From CAZRUA01 sp964603125 (GTDB taxonomy: Bacteria; Bacteroidota; Bacteroidia; B-17B0; Aurantibacillaceae), in NCBI GenBank assembly GCA_964603125.1, contig CAZRUA010000033.1, forward strand, positions 1 through 31,690: DNA of 31,690 bases, written 5' to 3'. A program made the position numbers and the translations under genes. Positions 16,995 through 25,383 of the stretch are shown piece after piece. Numbering within the stretch: position 1 is the stretch's first letter; each line of letters starts with the position of its first letter. A model generated the notes under the pieces. It was given only the letters and a program-made list of their open reading frames with translations, did no database searches and was not told the origin of the DNA.

Positions 16995-18065
16995 ATGATA
17001 GAGAAATTAGTAGCCATAAAGAAACGATACGAAGAAGTTGAACAAAAATTATCTGACCCACAGGTAATTGGAGACATGAAGTTATTTAAAAAATTAAATA
17101 AAGAATACCGTGATTTAGAGCCGGTTGTAGAGGCGCATGACAAGTACCAACAAATATTAAATAATATTGAATCGGCCAAACAAGTTTTAGCAACTGAAAA
17201 AGATAAAGATTTTTTAGACATGGCTAAAGCTGAGTTGGAAGAGAATAGAGAAGCTCAAAACAAACTAGAGGAAGAAGTTAGAATTATGCTTATTCCAAAA
17301 GACCCTGAGGACGCAAAAGATGTGGTGATGGAAATTAGAGCAGGAACGGGTGGTGACGAAGCCTCGATATTTGCTGGAAATTTATTTGAAATGTACCAAC
17401 GTTATTTCGAAAAAGCTGGTTTCAAATCTGAGGTTGTAGATGAAAGCCCAGGTACAATGGGAGGTTATAAAGAAATTGTAATGAATGTAACAGGAACTAA
17501 CACTTATGGTACTTTAAAATTTGAAGCTGGTGTGCATCGCGTTCAACGAGTTCCTGCCACAGAAACTCAAGGTCGTGTTCATACCTCAGCAGCTACTGTT
17601 GTTGTTTTACCAGAAGCCGAAGATGTAGACGTTGTTATTAATCCTGCTGATTTGGAAATTACAACTGCTCGTTCGGGTGGTGCTGGTGGACAAAATGTAA
17701 ATAAAGTTGAAACAAAAGTTCAGATTTTACATAAACCAACTGGAATACAAGTTACTTGTCAAATTGAGCGTTCCCAGCTTGGAAACAAAGAGCGAGCAAT
17801 GAATATGTTGCGCGCAAAACTTTACGAAATTGAATTACAAAAAGCGCAAAGTTCTCAAACAGAAAAGCGTAAATCGATGGTAACAACAGGTGATCGCTCG
17901 GCAAAAATTAGAACTTATAATTATCCGCAAAATCGTATTACCGACCACCGTATTGGTTTAACACTATATAATCTAGATTATTTTGTGAACGGAGACATTC
18001 AAGAAATGATTGACGCTTTGCAGTTTGCTGAGAATGCTGAACGATTAAAAGAAGGTGGATTTTAA
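16995..18065 (+). CDS. prfA: Peptide chain release factor 1
   Basis: RF1 reads UAA and UAG stop codons in the ribosomal A site and triggers peptide release. The 356-residue length is standard. The codon-recognition PxT motif appears as PAT at 187-189, the RF1 form rather than the SPF of RF2, and the catalytic GGQ lies at 231-233 in SGGAGGQNVNKVET, whose glutamine is the usual PrmC methylation site. Domain 1 is the N-terminal coiled helical region (about 1-100), and a C-terminal RTYNYPQNRITDHR segment is typical. The ATG at 16995 gives the expected MIEKLVAIKKRYEE start. prmC is not adjacent. The T-run after the stop lacks a convincing hairpin. Confidence 0.97.
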   Translation: MIEKLVAIKKRYEEVEQKLSDPQVIGDMKLFKKLNKEYRDLEPVVEAHDKYQQILNNIESAKQVLATEKDKDFLDMAKAELEENREAQNKLEEEVRIMLIPKDPEDAKDVVMEIRAGTGGDEASIFAGNLFEMYQRYFEKAGFKSEVVDESPGTMGGYKEIVMNVTGTNTYGTLKFEAGVHRVQRVPATETQGRVHTSAATVVVLPEAEDVDVVINPADLEITTARSGGAGGQNVNKVETKVQILHKPTGIQVTCQIERSQLGNKERAMNMLRAKLYEIELQKAQSSQTEKRKSMVTTGDRSAKIRTYNYPQNRITDHRIGLTLYNLDYFVNGDIQEMIDALQFAENAERLKEGGF

Positions 18066-18114
18066 CCCCATTTTTTTGTTATTTTTCTTTCCATTTTATT
18101 TCCCAAAAAGTCCT

Positions 18115-18141
18115 TTGTTTCTTAAAAAAGCAGTACTTTTG
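18115..18141 (+). promoter_or_regulatory. Candidate promoter for the leucine dehydrogenase-type gene
   Basis: TACTTTTG at 18134-18141 matches TAnnTTTG exactly. A TTG at 18115-18117 lies 16 bp upstream, one base shorter than the usual minimum, so the -33 assignment is less sure. The ATG follows at 18156. Confidence 0.45.
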
Positions 18142-18155
18142 TTCAAATTTTTTTT

Positions 18156-19259
18156 ATGCAAGTAACCGACGTTAAAAACACTAATTTGGCCGAAAATCCT
18201 GTTATTGGTCAAATGCTTCAATACAATCATGAACAAATTTTATTTTGTAATGATAATGATACTGGTTTAAAAGCAATTATTGCTGTTCACAACACTGTTT
18301 TAGGTCCTAGTTTAGGTGGTACACGTATGTGGAACTACAATAACGAAATGGAAGCTTTACATGATGTGTTGCGTCTTTCACGCGGTATGACTTATAAATC
18401 ATCTGTTGCAGGTTTAAACCTAGGTGGTGGAAAAGCTGTTATTATTGGTGATGCTAAAAAAATAAAATCAGAAGCTCTACTTCGTCGCTTTGGTAAATTT
18501 GTAAACTCATTAGGTGGTAAATACATTACAGCTGAAGACGTTGCAATGAGTAGCCGCGACATGGAAATTATCCGTATGGAAACTCCTTATGTATCTGGTT
18601 TACCTGAAAACATGGGTGGTAGCGGAGATCCAAGCCCTGTAACCGCTTACGGTGTTTATGTGAGTATGAAAGCTAGTGCAAAAGAAGTTTTTGGCACAGA
18701 TAGCTTAAACGGTAAAAAAGTATTGGTTCAAGGTATTGGTAATGTTGGAGCTCATTTAGTTGAACATATAACAAAAGAAGGTGCTAAAGTTTATATCCAC
18801 GATATTAACGAAGAGCGCTTAAAAATGGTTGCAAAACAAAATAATGCTGAGATTGTAAATCCTGATTCAATGTTTGATTTAGACATTGACATTTATGCTC
18901 CTTGTGCATTAGGTGCTACTGTTAATGATGATACATTAGCCAAATTAAAATGTTCAATTATTTGTGGTGCGGCTAATAATCAATTAGCGAATGAAATTGT
19001 GCATGGTGAAGCTGTAAAAAACAAAGGTATTTTATATGCTCCAGACTTTGTTGTAAATGCTGGTGGTATTATCAATGTATTTTATGAGCTTGGTGGATAC
19101 AATCGCGATAGAGCAATGAAGCATGCTGAGCAAATTTACAACACTACTTGGAATGTAATTCAAACAGCAAAAACAGAAAACATTCCAACTTACATGGCAG
19201 CTAATCGCCTTGCAGAAAAGCGTATTGCCGACATTGGAAAAGTAAAACTTACATTTTAG
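18156..19259 (+). CDS. Leucine dehydrogenase-type Glu/Leu/Phe/Val dehydrogenase
   Basis: The enzyme reversibly deaminates a branched-chain amino acid to its 2-oxo acid with NAD+, linking leucine/valine turnover to ammonia and branched-chain fatty-acid precursors. The 367-residue protein has GPSLGGTRMW (50-59), substrate-binding Lys81, catalytic Lys93 in GLNLGGGKA, the acidic residue in ITAEDV (Asp128), GGSGDPSPVTAYGVY (154-168) and a VQGIGNVG Rossmann turn (191-198). The GGSGDPSPVTA stretch and the short length favour leucine dehydrogenase over glutamate dehydrogenase (~450 residues), but phenylalanine or valine specificity is not excluded. The codon bias (GGT, GCT) suggests good expression. 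It has its own promoter candidate; nusB follows after 41 bp without a visible terminator. Confidence 0.9.
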   Translation: MQVTDVKNTNLAENPVIGQMLQYNHEQILFCNDNDTGLKAIIAVHNTVLGPSLGGTRMWNYNNEMEALHDVLRLSRGMTYKSSVAGLNLGGGKAVIIGDAKKIKSEALLRRFGKFVNSLGGKYITAEDVAMSSRDMEIIRMETPYVSGLPENMGGSGDPSPVTAYGVYVSMKASAKEVFGTDSLNGKKVLVQGIGNVGAHLVEHITKEGAKVYIHDINEERLKMVAKQNNAEIVNPDSMFDLDIDIYAPCALGATVNDDTLAKLKCSIICGAANNQLANEIVHGEAVKNKGILYAPDFVVNAGGIINVFYELGGYNRDRAMKHAEQIYNTTWNVIQTAKTENIPTYMAANRLAEKRIADIGKVKLTF

Positions 19260-19300
19260 TTAAATATAAATATAATCGTTCTTAAAAAAGTTCTTTCAAC

Positions 19301-20248
19301 ATGCTAACTCGTCGACATTTACGTATCAAAGCCATGCAGGCTCTTTATGGTTTTTATCAATCAGAAGATAAAAATGCACTTTTGGTTTCTGAAAAGAACA
19401 TGGTTTCGAGTATTGAAAAAATTTACGATTTATACTTTTACTTAACAGCCTTATTAATCGATATTCATTTCGTAGCTAATAATGTATTAGAAGAAGCCAA
19501 AACAAAGCGTCTTCCAAGCCAAGCTGATTTAAATCCCAATCGAAAATTTGTTGACAATCCAATTTTAACTTCATTGGTTAGCAATCCTGAATTAGAACGA
19601 CAAATTCAAAATCGAAAAATTTCTTGGCAAAACGAAAGTGATGTAGTTCGTAAAATTTTTGCAGAAATAAAGTCTTCCGAGCTTTACAAAAACTACATGG
19701 ACGCTCCAGGAAACGACATGAATCAACACAAAAACTTTTTAATGGAAGTTATTGTGAATGTTTTTTCAGAACATGAATTGCTAAACTATTGGTTAGAAGA
19801 TAAGAATATTCACTGGGGTGACGATGTATTTGTTGCATTATCAACATTGGCCAAAACCATTGAATTTGCTGATGGAAAAGGTAGAATTACGATTCCACCT
19901 TTATTAAAAAACCAAGAAGAGGATATGCTTTTTGTAAAAGATTTATTGGTAAAATGTGTTATGCACAATGATGAGCTTCAAGCTTTAATTGCGGATAAAA
20001 CTGCTAATTGGGACATGGATCGCATTGCAAGCATGGACGTTTTATTAATGAAAATGGCATTAACAGAGGTGTTGTATTTTCATAGCATTCCAGTAAAAGT
20101 AAGTATGAATGAGTACATTGATATTTCTAAAGAATATAGTACACCAAAAAGTAAAATATTCATCAATGGTATTTTAGATAAAATAATAATAGATTTAAAA
20201 AATAACAATCAAATCACTAAAACTGGTCGTGGACTAGTAGAAAACTAA
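19301..20248 (+). CDS. nusB: Transcription antitermination factor NusB (long Bacteroidota form)
   Basis: NusB binds boxA RNA with NusE (S10) and supports antitermination of rRNA transcription. The protein is 315 residues, about twice the E. coli length. It begins with the family RRHLRIKAMQALYGFYQSED segment, has an extended charged middle (about 60-190), and ends with a recognisable NusB helical domain (about 200-310) including NWDMDRIASMDVLLMKMALTE and YIDISKEYSTPKSKIFINGILDKI. This long form is normal for Bacteroidota. The start ATG at 19301 preserves the basic N-terminal arm. It heads the nusB - DUF1573 - yajC - ybbR - coaE series, all on the plus strand with gaps of 45 bp or less. Confidence 0.93.
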   Translation: MLTRRHLRIKAMQALYGFYQSEDKNALLVSEKNMVSSIEKIYDLYFYLTALLIDIHFVANNVLEEAKTKRLPSQADLNPNRKFVDNPILTSLVSNPELERQIQNRKISWQNESDVVRKIFAEIKSSELYKNYMDAPGNDMNQHKNFLMEVIVNVFSEHELLNYWLEDKNIHWGDDVFVALSTLAKTIEFADGKGRITIPPLLKNQEEDMLFVKDLLVKCVMHNDELQALIADKTANWDMDRIASMDVLLMKMALTEVLYFHSIPVKVSMNEYIDISKEYSTPKSKIFINGILDKIIIDLKNNNQITKTGRGLVEN

Positions 20249-20293
20249 TAAAATAAAAAAACTAAAACAGCCCTAAACAAAAAAGTAAATCAC

Positions 20294-20752
20294 ATGAAAA
20301 CAAAATTTTATTTTTTAATTCCTGCATTAGCTTTAGTTTTAGCTTCATGCGGCGGCGATAGTAAAAAAACAGAACTTACTACAGATGTTGTTAATGTTAA
20401 TAAAGGCGAAGCGCCAGAAATGAAATTTGAAAAAGAACTTCACGACTTTGGAAAAATTACTCAAGGTGAAAAAGTTTCTTATGTATTTAAATTTAAAAAC
20501 ACAGGTAAATCAAATTTAATTATTTCGAGCGCTTCAGCAAGTTGTGGGTGCACGGTTCCTGAATACACAAAAGAACCAATTGCTCCAGGTGCTGATGGCC
20601 AAGTAGAAGTTAAATTTAATAGCGAAGGGAAATCAGGAGTGCAATCAAAAACAGTTACCTTGGTAACTAATTGCGAACCTAACAATCGTATTATTAAAAT
20701 TGCTGCGGAAATAATAGTACCAACAGAAGTAAACCAAAAAGACGTAAAATAA
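20294..20752 (+). CDS. DUF1573-domain lipoprotein
   Basis: A 152-residue predicted lipoprotein: a positively charged N-terminus, a hydrophobic core and the lipobox LASC with Cys19 as the lipidation site, followed by a GGDSKK spacer. From about 42 to 140 there is a DUF1573 immunoglobulin-like fold with its typical HDFGKITQGEKVSYVFKFKN start, the SCGCTVPEY motif (two cysteines separated by Gly) and the APGADGQVEVKFNSEGK loop. DUF1573 proteins are common in Bacteroidota and their biochemical role is not established; the fold resembles ASH/MSP-like domains. Its place between nusB and yajC is, as far as I recall, conserved in the phylum and suggests an envelope link with the Sec accessory gene. 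Confidence 0.9.
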   Translation: MKTKFYFLIPALALVLASCGGDSKKTELTTDVVNVNKGEAPEMKFEKELHDFGKITQGEKVSYVFKFKNTGKSNLIISSASASCGCTVPEYTKEPIAPGADGQVEVKFNSEGKSGVQSKTVTLVTNCEPNNRIIKIAAEIIVPTEVNQKDVK

Positions 20753-20784
20753 ATAATCAATTAAATAAATAATCTAAAACAAAT

Positions 20785-21105
20785 ATGTATTCAATTTTAT
20801 TACAAGCAGCAAATTCACCAAGCCAATCAATCATGAGCTTTTTACCAATTATTGGTATTATAGTAGTATTTTACTTTTTCATGATTCGCCCGCAAATGAA
20901 AAAACAAAAAGAAGCTAAAAAGTTTGTTGAGCAAATTAAAAAAGGTGATAAAGTTGTAACAATAGGTGGTATTATTGGTAAAATTACCGAAGTAACTGAT
21001 AACGGTTATATAATTGAATCTGAAAATACAAAAATTAAAGTTTTAAAAAGCGCTATTAGCATGGAAAATAGTGCTGCTTTAAACGCTCCTGAAACAACAA
21101 AATAA
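20785..21105 (+). CDS. yajC: Preprotein translocase accessory subunit YajC
   Basis: YajC is a small inner-membrane protein associated with SecDF. The 106-residue protein has one membrane segment (about 16-35, SIMSFLPIIGIIVVFYFFMI) followed at once by the signature RPQMKKQKEAKKF and a cytoplasmic KGDKVVTIGGIIGKI domain. The length and layout are standard. The ATG at 20785 lies 32 bp after the DUF1573 gene, and the YbbR gene starts 6 bp after its stop. secD and secF are not adjacent here. Confidence 0.94.
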   Translation: MYSILLQAANSPSQSIMSFLPIIGIIVVFYFFMIRPQMKKQKEAKKFVEQIKKGDKVVTIGGIIGKITEVTDNGYIIESENTKIKVLKSAISMENSAALNAPETTK

Positions 21106-21111
21106 ATTTAA

Positions 21112-22092
21112 ATGGCTAATAAATTAGTTAGCACATTTCGTAAATTTTTCTTCAGCTCAAAAGTGATTACATTTTTGGGCTGTATTCTTGTTGCCAGTTT
21201 TTTATGGTTAATCAATAGCCTAAATAGGATGTACATTCGTAATGTAACAGTGCCTGTTAAGTACATTAATCTCCCTAAAAACAAAATGCTGGCAAATGAT
21301 TTGCCTACTACATTAAATGCCGAAATTAAAGCTACTGGAGCCAAACTTTTGTTTTTATGGTTAAAAAAAGACCTTAACGAAGTTGAAATTGATTTTGAAA
21401 AAATAAAAAAAGGCAAGAATGCGGATTACTTTGCTATAAATTCCTCTACAACAATTGGAAGTTTTTCAAAAGTGCTTAATACCGAGGTTGAATTGATAAA
21501 GCTAAAACCTGATTCGATTTATTTTAACTTCGGAAAATCTCATCAAAAGGTTGTTACTGTGAGTCCACAAGTAAATATGAATTTTGAGCCGCTTTACAAT
21601 TTAGCTGATAATATCAAAATCACACCTTCTATCATTACAATTTCGGGTGATAGCCTAAGTATTAAAAAAATTGACACGATTTTAACCGAAAAAATTGTGT
21701 TCAACAACTTAAATCAAAACACTTCACAAGAGGCTCGTTTAATAATTCCAGAAGAATTGGCCAATAAGGTTGTTGTAAACCCCGAAAGCGTTACAATTAA
21801 CCTAACGGTTGATAAAATGACAGAAGCCTCTTTTGAAGTTAACGTTGAATGTAATGATGCGCCAAATAACACTTTGGTTAAAACCTTTCCTAACAAAGTA
21901 TCTATTAAGTACCAAATTCCTATGTCGTTATACGAAACAACTGATTTAAGCAAAATAAAGGCTTCTGTTTCTTATAAAGATGTAAATGATAAAACAAGCA
22001 AACTTAAAGTTACTTTGAGCAATGTACCAAGTTATATCAAGCTTCTAAAAACTTCTCCTGAAAAAGTAGAGTACATTCTAAAAAAACAATAA
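21112..22092 (+). CDS. YbbR-like (CdaR-type) single-span membrane protein
   Basis: A 326-residue protein with a basic N-terminus, one membrane segment (about 18-36, VITFLGCILVASFLWLIN) and a long outward-facing region built of YbbR-like beta modules; NVTVPVKYINLP near 44-55 starts the first and repeated VTVSPQV/VVVNPESVTI-like strands follow. In Firmicutes the YbbR protein CdaR regulates the diadenylate cyclase CdaA, but no cdaA is nearby, so that role cannot be assumed. The stop overlaps the coaE start by one base (TAATG), implying tight coupling with CoA synthesis gene expression. Confidence 0.82.
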   Translation: MANKLVSTFRKFFFSSKVITFLGCILVASFLWLINSLNRMYIRNVTVPVKYINLPKNKMLANDLPTTLNAEIKATGAKLLFLWLKKDLNEVEIDFEKIKKGKNADYFAINSSTTIGSFSKVLNTEVELIKLKPDSIYFNFGKSHQKVVTVSPQVNMNFEPLYNLADNIKITPSIITISGDSLSIKKIDTILTEKIVFNNLNQNTSQEARLIIPEELANKVVVNPESVTINLTVDKMTEASFEVNVECNDAPNNTLVKTFPNKVSIKYQIPMSLYETTDLSKIKASVSYKDVNDKTSKLKVTLSNVPSYIKLLKTSPEKVEYILKKQ

Positions 22093-22688
22093 TGAATGTA
22101 AGTCCCAAAATAATTGCTTTAACTGGCGGTATTGGCAGTGGGAAAAGCACTGTGGCAGAAATTTTCAAAGTATTAAGTGTAAAAGTTTTTGACTCAGATT
22201 TTAGTGCGAAACAAGTTTATTTTAAAGAAACAATTAAGTCAAAAGTCATTGAATTACTTGGAATTGAAGCCTACTTGAACGAAAACACAATTAATAAAAA
22301 ATATATTTCATCAAAAATATTTTCCGAGACTCATTTACTTCAACAACTGAATAATATTATTCACCCAGAAGTTAAAGCCGAATTTTCTAATTGGGTTTCA
22401 GAACATAAAACCGAAAACTATTTGATAAAAGAATCGGCATTGGTTTTTGAAACAGATATTCATAAAAACGTAAATGCAATTATAACTGTTGTAAGCCCTC
22501 TGCAAACGCGCATTTTAAGAGTTTCGAAAAGAGATGGTTTAAGTGAAGATGATGTAAGATTAAAAATAAACAATCAAATGTCTGACGAAGAAAAAATTAA
22601 ACGAAGTGATTTTGTTATCTATAATGATGATGAACACTCTTTAATTAATCAATGTTTAGAACTTCACCGTCTATTGACAGAAAAATAA
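22092..22688 (+). CDS. coaE: Dephospho-CoA kinase
   Basis: CoaE phosphorylates the ribose 3'-hydroxyl of dephospho-CoA with ATP, the last step of coenzyme A synthesis. The 198-residue length is typical. A P-loop GGIGSGKST sits at 12-20, DSDFSAKQVY (about 35-44) corresponds to the conserved acidic substrate site, IIHPEVKAEF (about 89-98) to the CoA-binding segment, and ALVFETDIHKNVNAIITV to the later conserved block; the lid region has RVSKRDGLSEDDV. Its start codon overlaps the YbbR stop. With panC it brackets the CoA pathway in this window, though the two genes are not in one operon. Confidence 0.94.
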   Translation: MNVSPKIIALTGGIGSGKSTVAEIFKVLSVKVFDSDFSAKQVYFKETIKSKVIELLGIEAYLNENTINKKYISSKIFSETHLLQQLNNIIHPEVKAEFSNWVSEHKTENYLIKESALVFETDIHKNVNAIITVVSPLQTRILRVSKRDGLSEDDVRLKINNQMSDEEKIKRSDFVIYNDDEHSLINQCLELHRLLTEK

Positions 22689-22707
22689 AATAGTATAACA
22701 ACTATTT
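22688..22707. terminator. Weak hairpin in the coaE / phosphodiesterase convergent gap
   Basis: AAATAGT (22688-22694) and ACTATTT (22701-22707) are reverse complements with a 6-base loop. The hairpin spans the coaE stop and the stop of the convergent gene. It is AT-rich and lacks a long T-run, so terminator function is uncertain. Confidence 0.35.
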
Positions 22708-23514
22708 AGAGCTTGCTTTTTGCTTCGCAATTATTTCCTTCAGCAGTTCGGGCTTATTTGTAATAATACCATCAACGCCTCTTCTAATAAGCTTCTTCAT
22801 TTTTCTGGGCTTATTTACAGTCCATGCAAAAACAGTTTTATTCATTTTATGCACTTTACGAATTAATCTTCGTGAGCAAAATTTATAATAAACATTTGTG
22901 CCATTCCATTTCGAAAAATTATCGAACTGAACTCTTTTATCAAAAGTTAAACTTGCTAATGGAAACTTTAAAACAAATAGCTTTTGCTTAGGTATTGAAC
23001 TTTTTTGCAAGCTCGAATCGAGCAAAGCAGCTTTATTAAAAGAATGTATCACAAAAACTGATTCATCATAATTTTTCAATAAATTCACTAATCGCTTTTC
23101 AATGCCCGGATAATAATCCGAACCATACTTTAACTCAACCAACACTTTGCATTTGTAGTTCTTTAGCGAATCCAACACTAAAGCCAAAGAAGGAACTTTT
23201 ACATTTTTAAATGAAGGAAATTTCCCACTTACATTTGCGTTTAATTTCCGAATTGAATCGTAGGTTAAATTTTTAATTAATCCCTTGCCATTGGTGGTTC
23301 GATTAACACTTTTATCGTGCATAACAACCAAAACCGAATCTTTGGTTTGATGCACATCTAATTCAATATAATCAACACCTAGCTTAGCTGCTTTCAAAAA
23401 AGATTCTAAAGTGTTTTCAGGAGCAGACCCACTAGCTCCCCGGTGCGCAATAACTAAAGTTTGAGCAGTAAAATGAATTGAAATAAATAGAAAACAAATT
23501 AAAAACTTTGTCAT
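22702..23514 (-). CDS. Secreted glycerophosphodiester phosphodiesterase
   Basis: GDPD enzymes hydrolyse glycerophosphodiesters to glycerol-3-phosphate and an alcohol. The 270-residue protein has a signal peptide (about 1-18, ending near HFTAQ) and so acts in the periplasm or beyond. Catalytic residues are visible: His24-Arg25 in AHRGASG, Glu33 in PENT, Glu51 and Asp53 in IELDVHQT, and His66 in MHDKSVNRTTNG; the C-terminal end has VFAWTVNKPRKM and GVDGIITNKPEL, typical of the family barrel. No lipobox or sorting domain is seen. It starts 3 bp after the holA stop and is the last gene of the AMP nucleosidase - holA - GDPD series. Confidence 0.92.
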   Translation of the reverse strand: MTKFLICFLFISIHFTAQTLVIAHRGASGSAPENTLESFLKAAKLGVDYIELDVHQTKDSVLVVMHDKSVNRTTNGKGLIKNLTYDSIRKLNANVSGKFPSFKNVKVPSLALVLDSLKNYKCKVLVELKYGSDYYPGIEKRLVNLLKNYDESVFVIHSFNKAALLDSSLQKSSIPKQKLFVLKFPLASLTFDKRVQFDNFSKWNGTNVYYKFCSRRLIRKVHKMNKTVFAWTVNKPRKMKKLIRRGVDGIITNKPELLKEIIAKQKASSK

Positions 23515-23517
23515 TGA

Positions 23518-24564
23518 TTAATGCAAAATTTTAAACGTAAGCTCTTTCAAAATGTCCGATTCATTCATACTTGGATTATCAACCCCTTTGCTTCTCAAAT
23601 CAGCTTCACGTATAAATCCAAAAATGTTTTTAAGCTTCGCTGGAGGATAATTACTCGCAGCTAAAGCATAACCATCCACAAAAAAAGGATTTACACCAAT
23701 TACTTTTGCAACTTCAAATTTATTTTTATCAGGAGCAAATTGATACATCAATATCTTATTAAAGTAACCGTACAATGTGCTTACAGTAACCACAAGAGGG
23801 TTATCCTTTGGATTGGAAGCGAAGTAATTAATAATTTGATTTACTTTTAAGACATCCTTTTTTCCTAAAGCAGTTTGCAATTCAAACACATTAAAATCTT
23901 TGCTAATACCAATGTTTGCCTGAACATCTTCCAGCTTTATTTCTTCACCAGCCGGAATATTGATAATCATCTTATCCAACTCATTGGCAACCTTAGATAA
24001 ATCAGTACCCAAATAATCCGATATTAAAGCTGATGCTCGAGGATTAATTTTATATTTTTTTTCTTGAAGATAATCTTCTACCCACTTAGCTATTTGATTA
24101 TCGTATAGTTTCTTCGATTCAAAAAAAACCGCTTGCTTAGCAATTGTTTTGGCTAAAGCTGTGCGCTTATCAATGGTTTTATACTTATGACAAATAACAA
24201 GTATTGTTTCCTTTTGCGGATTTTCAACATACGATTGAAAAGGATTTTTACCAGTATCCTTCTTTCCGTCATCATCTCCCCCACCCTTAGAAAATTCCTT
24301 TAAATTCTGAGCTTCTTTTACAATTACAACATTGTACTCACTCATCATGGGATAACGCTTAGCAGCTTCTAGAACTTGTCCAAAAGAAGCCTCACGCCCA
24401 TAAATTACCGTTTGATTAAACTCACGTTCGGATTCATCTAAAACGTTGTTTTCAATATAATCGCTTATTTTATCAATAAAATAAGGTTCTTCCCCACATA
24501 AAAAATAAATGGGTTTATAAATTTTTCTTTTTAAATCAGTAAGTATTTCTAAATATTCCTTCAC
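23518..24564 (-). CDS. holA: DNA polymerase III subunit delta
   Basis: HolA (delta) is the clamp-opening wrench of the replicative clamp loader. The 348-residue protein has the expected length and family blocks: YFLCGEEPYFIDKI at about 20-33, the FFESKKLYDNQIAKWV region with lysines of the N-terminal AAA-like fold near 150, ALISDYLGTDLSKVANELDKM (about 185-205), and the C-terminal NPLVVTVSTLYGYFNKIL collar-domain helix. Like other delta subunits it lacks a true Walker A motif. A highly charged insertion GGGDDDGKKD lies near 95-104. The start is GTG at 24564, overlapping the AMP nucleosidase stop by one base, so translation is likely coupled. Confidence 0.92.
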   Translation of the reverse strand: MKEYLEILTDLKRKIYKPIYFLCGEEPYFIDKISDYIENNVLDESEREFNQTVIYGREASFGQVLEAAKRYPMMSEYNVVIVKEAQNLKEFSKGGGDDDGKKDTGKNPFQSYVENPQKETILVICHKYKTIDKRTALAKTIAKQAVFFESKKLYDNQIAKWVEDYLQEKKYKINPRASALISDYLGTDLSKVANELDKMIINIPAGEEIKLEDVQANIGISKDFNVFELQTALGKKDVLKVNQIINYFASNPKDNPLVVTVSTLYGYFNKILMYQFAPDKNKFEVAKVIGVNPFFVDGYALAASNYPPAKLKNIFGFIREADLRSKGVDNPSMNESDILKELTFKILH

Positions 24565-25337
24565 TATTCAAAACGCAAATGCTTAACCGATACACCTTTA
24601 TTCTGCATTTCTTGCAACGATTCGATACCTATACGTAAATGTTCCTTTACAAAATTTTCTGTAATCACTTTATCGCTTGCTTCTGTTTTTACTCCATCAG
24701 GAATCATTGGCTGATCACTCACTAAAAGTAAAGCACCAGTTGGAATTTCATTATGAAAACCTACAGAGAAAATTGTTGCTGTTTCCATATCAATTGCCAT
24801 TGCACGGATTTTTCTTAAGTGTTCTTTAAATTCTTCGTCATGCTCCCAAACACGTCTGTTTGTAGTAAATACAGTGCCTGTCCAATAATCCTTTTGATTA
24901 ATACGAATGGTATATGAAATAGCTTTTTGTAATGAGAACGCTGGTAATGCTGGTACTTCCGGCGGAAAATAATCGTTAGAAGTTCCTTCACCACGGATAG
25001 CTGCAATTGGTAATATTAAATCTCCTAATTGATTCTTACGTTTTAAACCGCCGCATTTACCTAAAAACAAAACTGCTTTAGGAGAAATTGCCGATAACAA
25101 ATCCATAACTGTAGCCGCACTTGCCGAACCCATTCCGAAATTTATAATTGTTATATTATCTGCTGTTGCATTTTGCATTGGTCTATCTTTGCCTTTCACT
25201 TCAACTCCCTTTAGCTCAGCAAACATGTGCACGTAATTTGAAAAGTTTACCAAAATGATATATTCGCCAAACTCGTTTAAAGGTGTACCTGTATATCTTG
25301 GCAACCAATTGTTTACAATTTCTTCTTTGCTCTTCAT
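24564..25337 (-). CDS. amn: AMP nucleosidase (short form)
   Basis: AMP nucleosidase splits AMP into adenine and ribose 5-phosphate, helping to set the adenylate pool. I place the start at ATG 25337, giving 257 residues beginning MKSKEEIVNNWLPRYTG, which is the family's own N-terminus. The frame stays open upstream to 25712, but those residues are low-quality and antisense to the gene at 25384-25830. The nucleoside-phosphorylase fold is shown by NITIINFGMGSASAATVMDL, AVLFLGKCGGLK, RGEGTSNDYFPPEVPA, AIDMETATIFSVG (with the conserved Met-Glu) and LLLVSDQP. It lacks the N-terminal extension of the ~480-residue E. coli Amn, as usual for Bacteroidota. It overlaps holA by one base. Confidence 0.92.
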   Translation of the reverse strand: MKSKEEIVNNWLPRYTGTPLNEFGEYIILVNFSNYVHMFAELKGVEVKGKDRPMQNATADNITIINFGMGSASAATVMDLLSAISPKAVLFLGKCGGLKRKNQLGDLILPIAAIRGEGTSNDYFPPEVPALPAFSLQKAISYTIRINQKDYWTGTVFTTNRRVWEHDEEFKEHLRKIRAMAIDMETATIFSVGFHNEIPTGALLLVSDQPMIPDGVKTEASDKVITENFVKEHLRIGIESLQEMQNKGVSVKHLRFE

Positions 25338-25383
25338 CAGTATTTCATTTAATTTGTAGAATATAAAAGTAAAGCTAATTGTT

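Noticed and set aside
18051..18077. Terminator after prfA
   Set aside because: There is a T-run, but the only stem uses weak A-T and G-T pairs over seven positions, so I do not call it.
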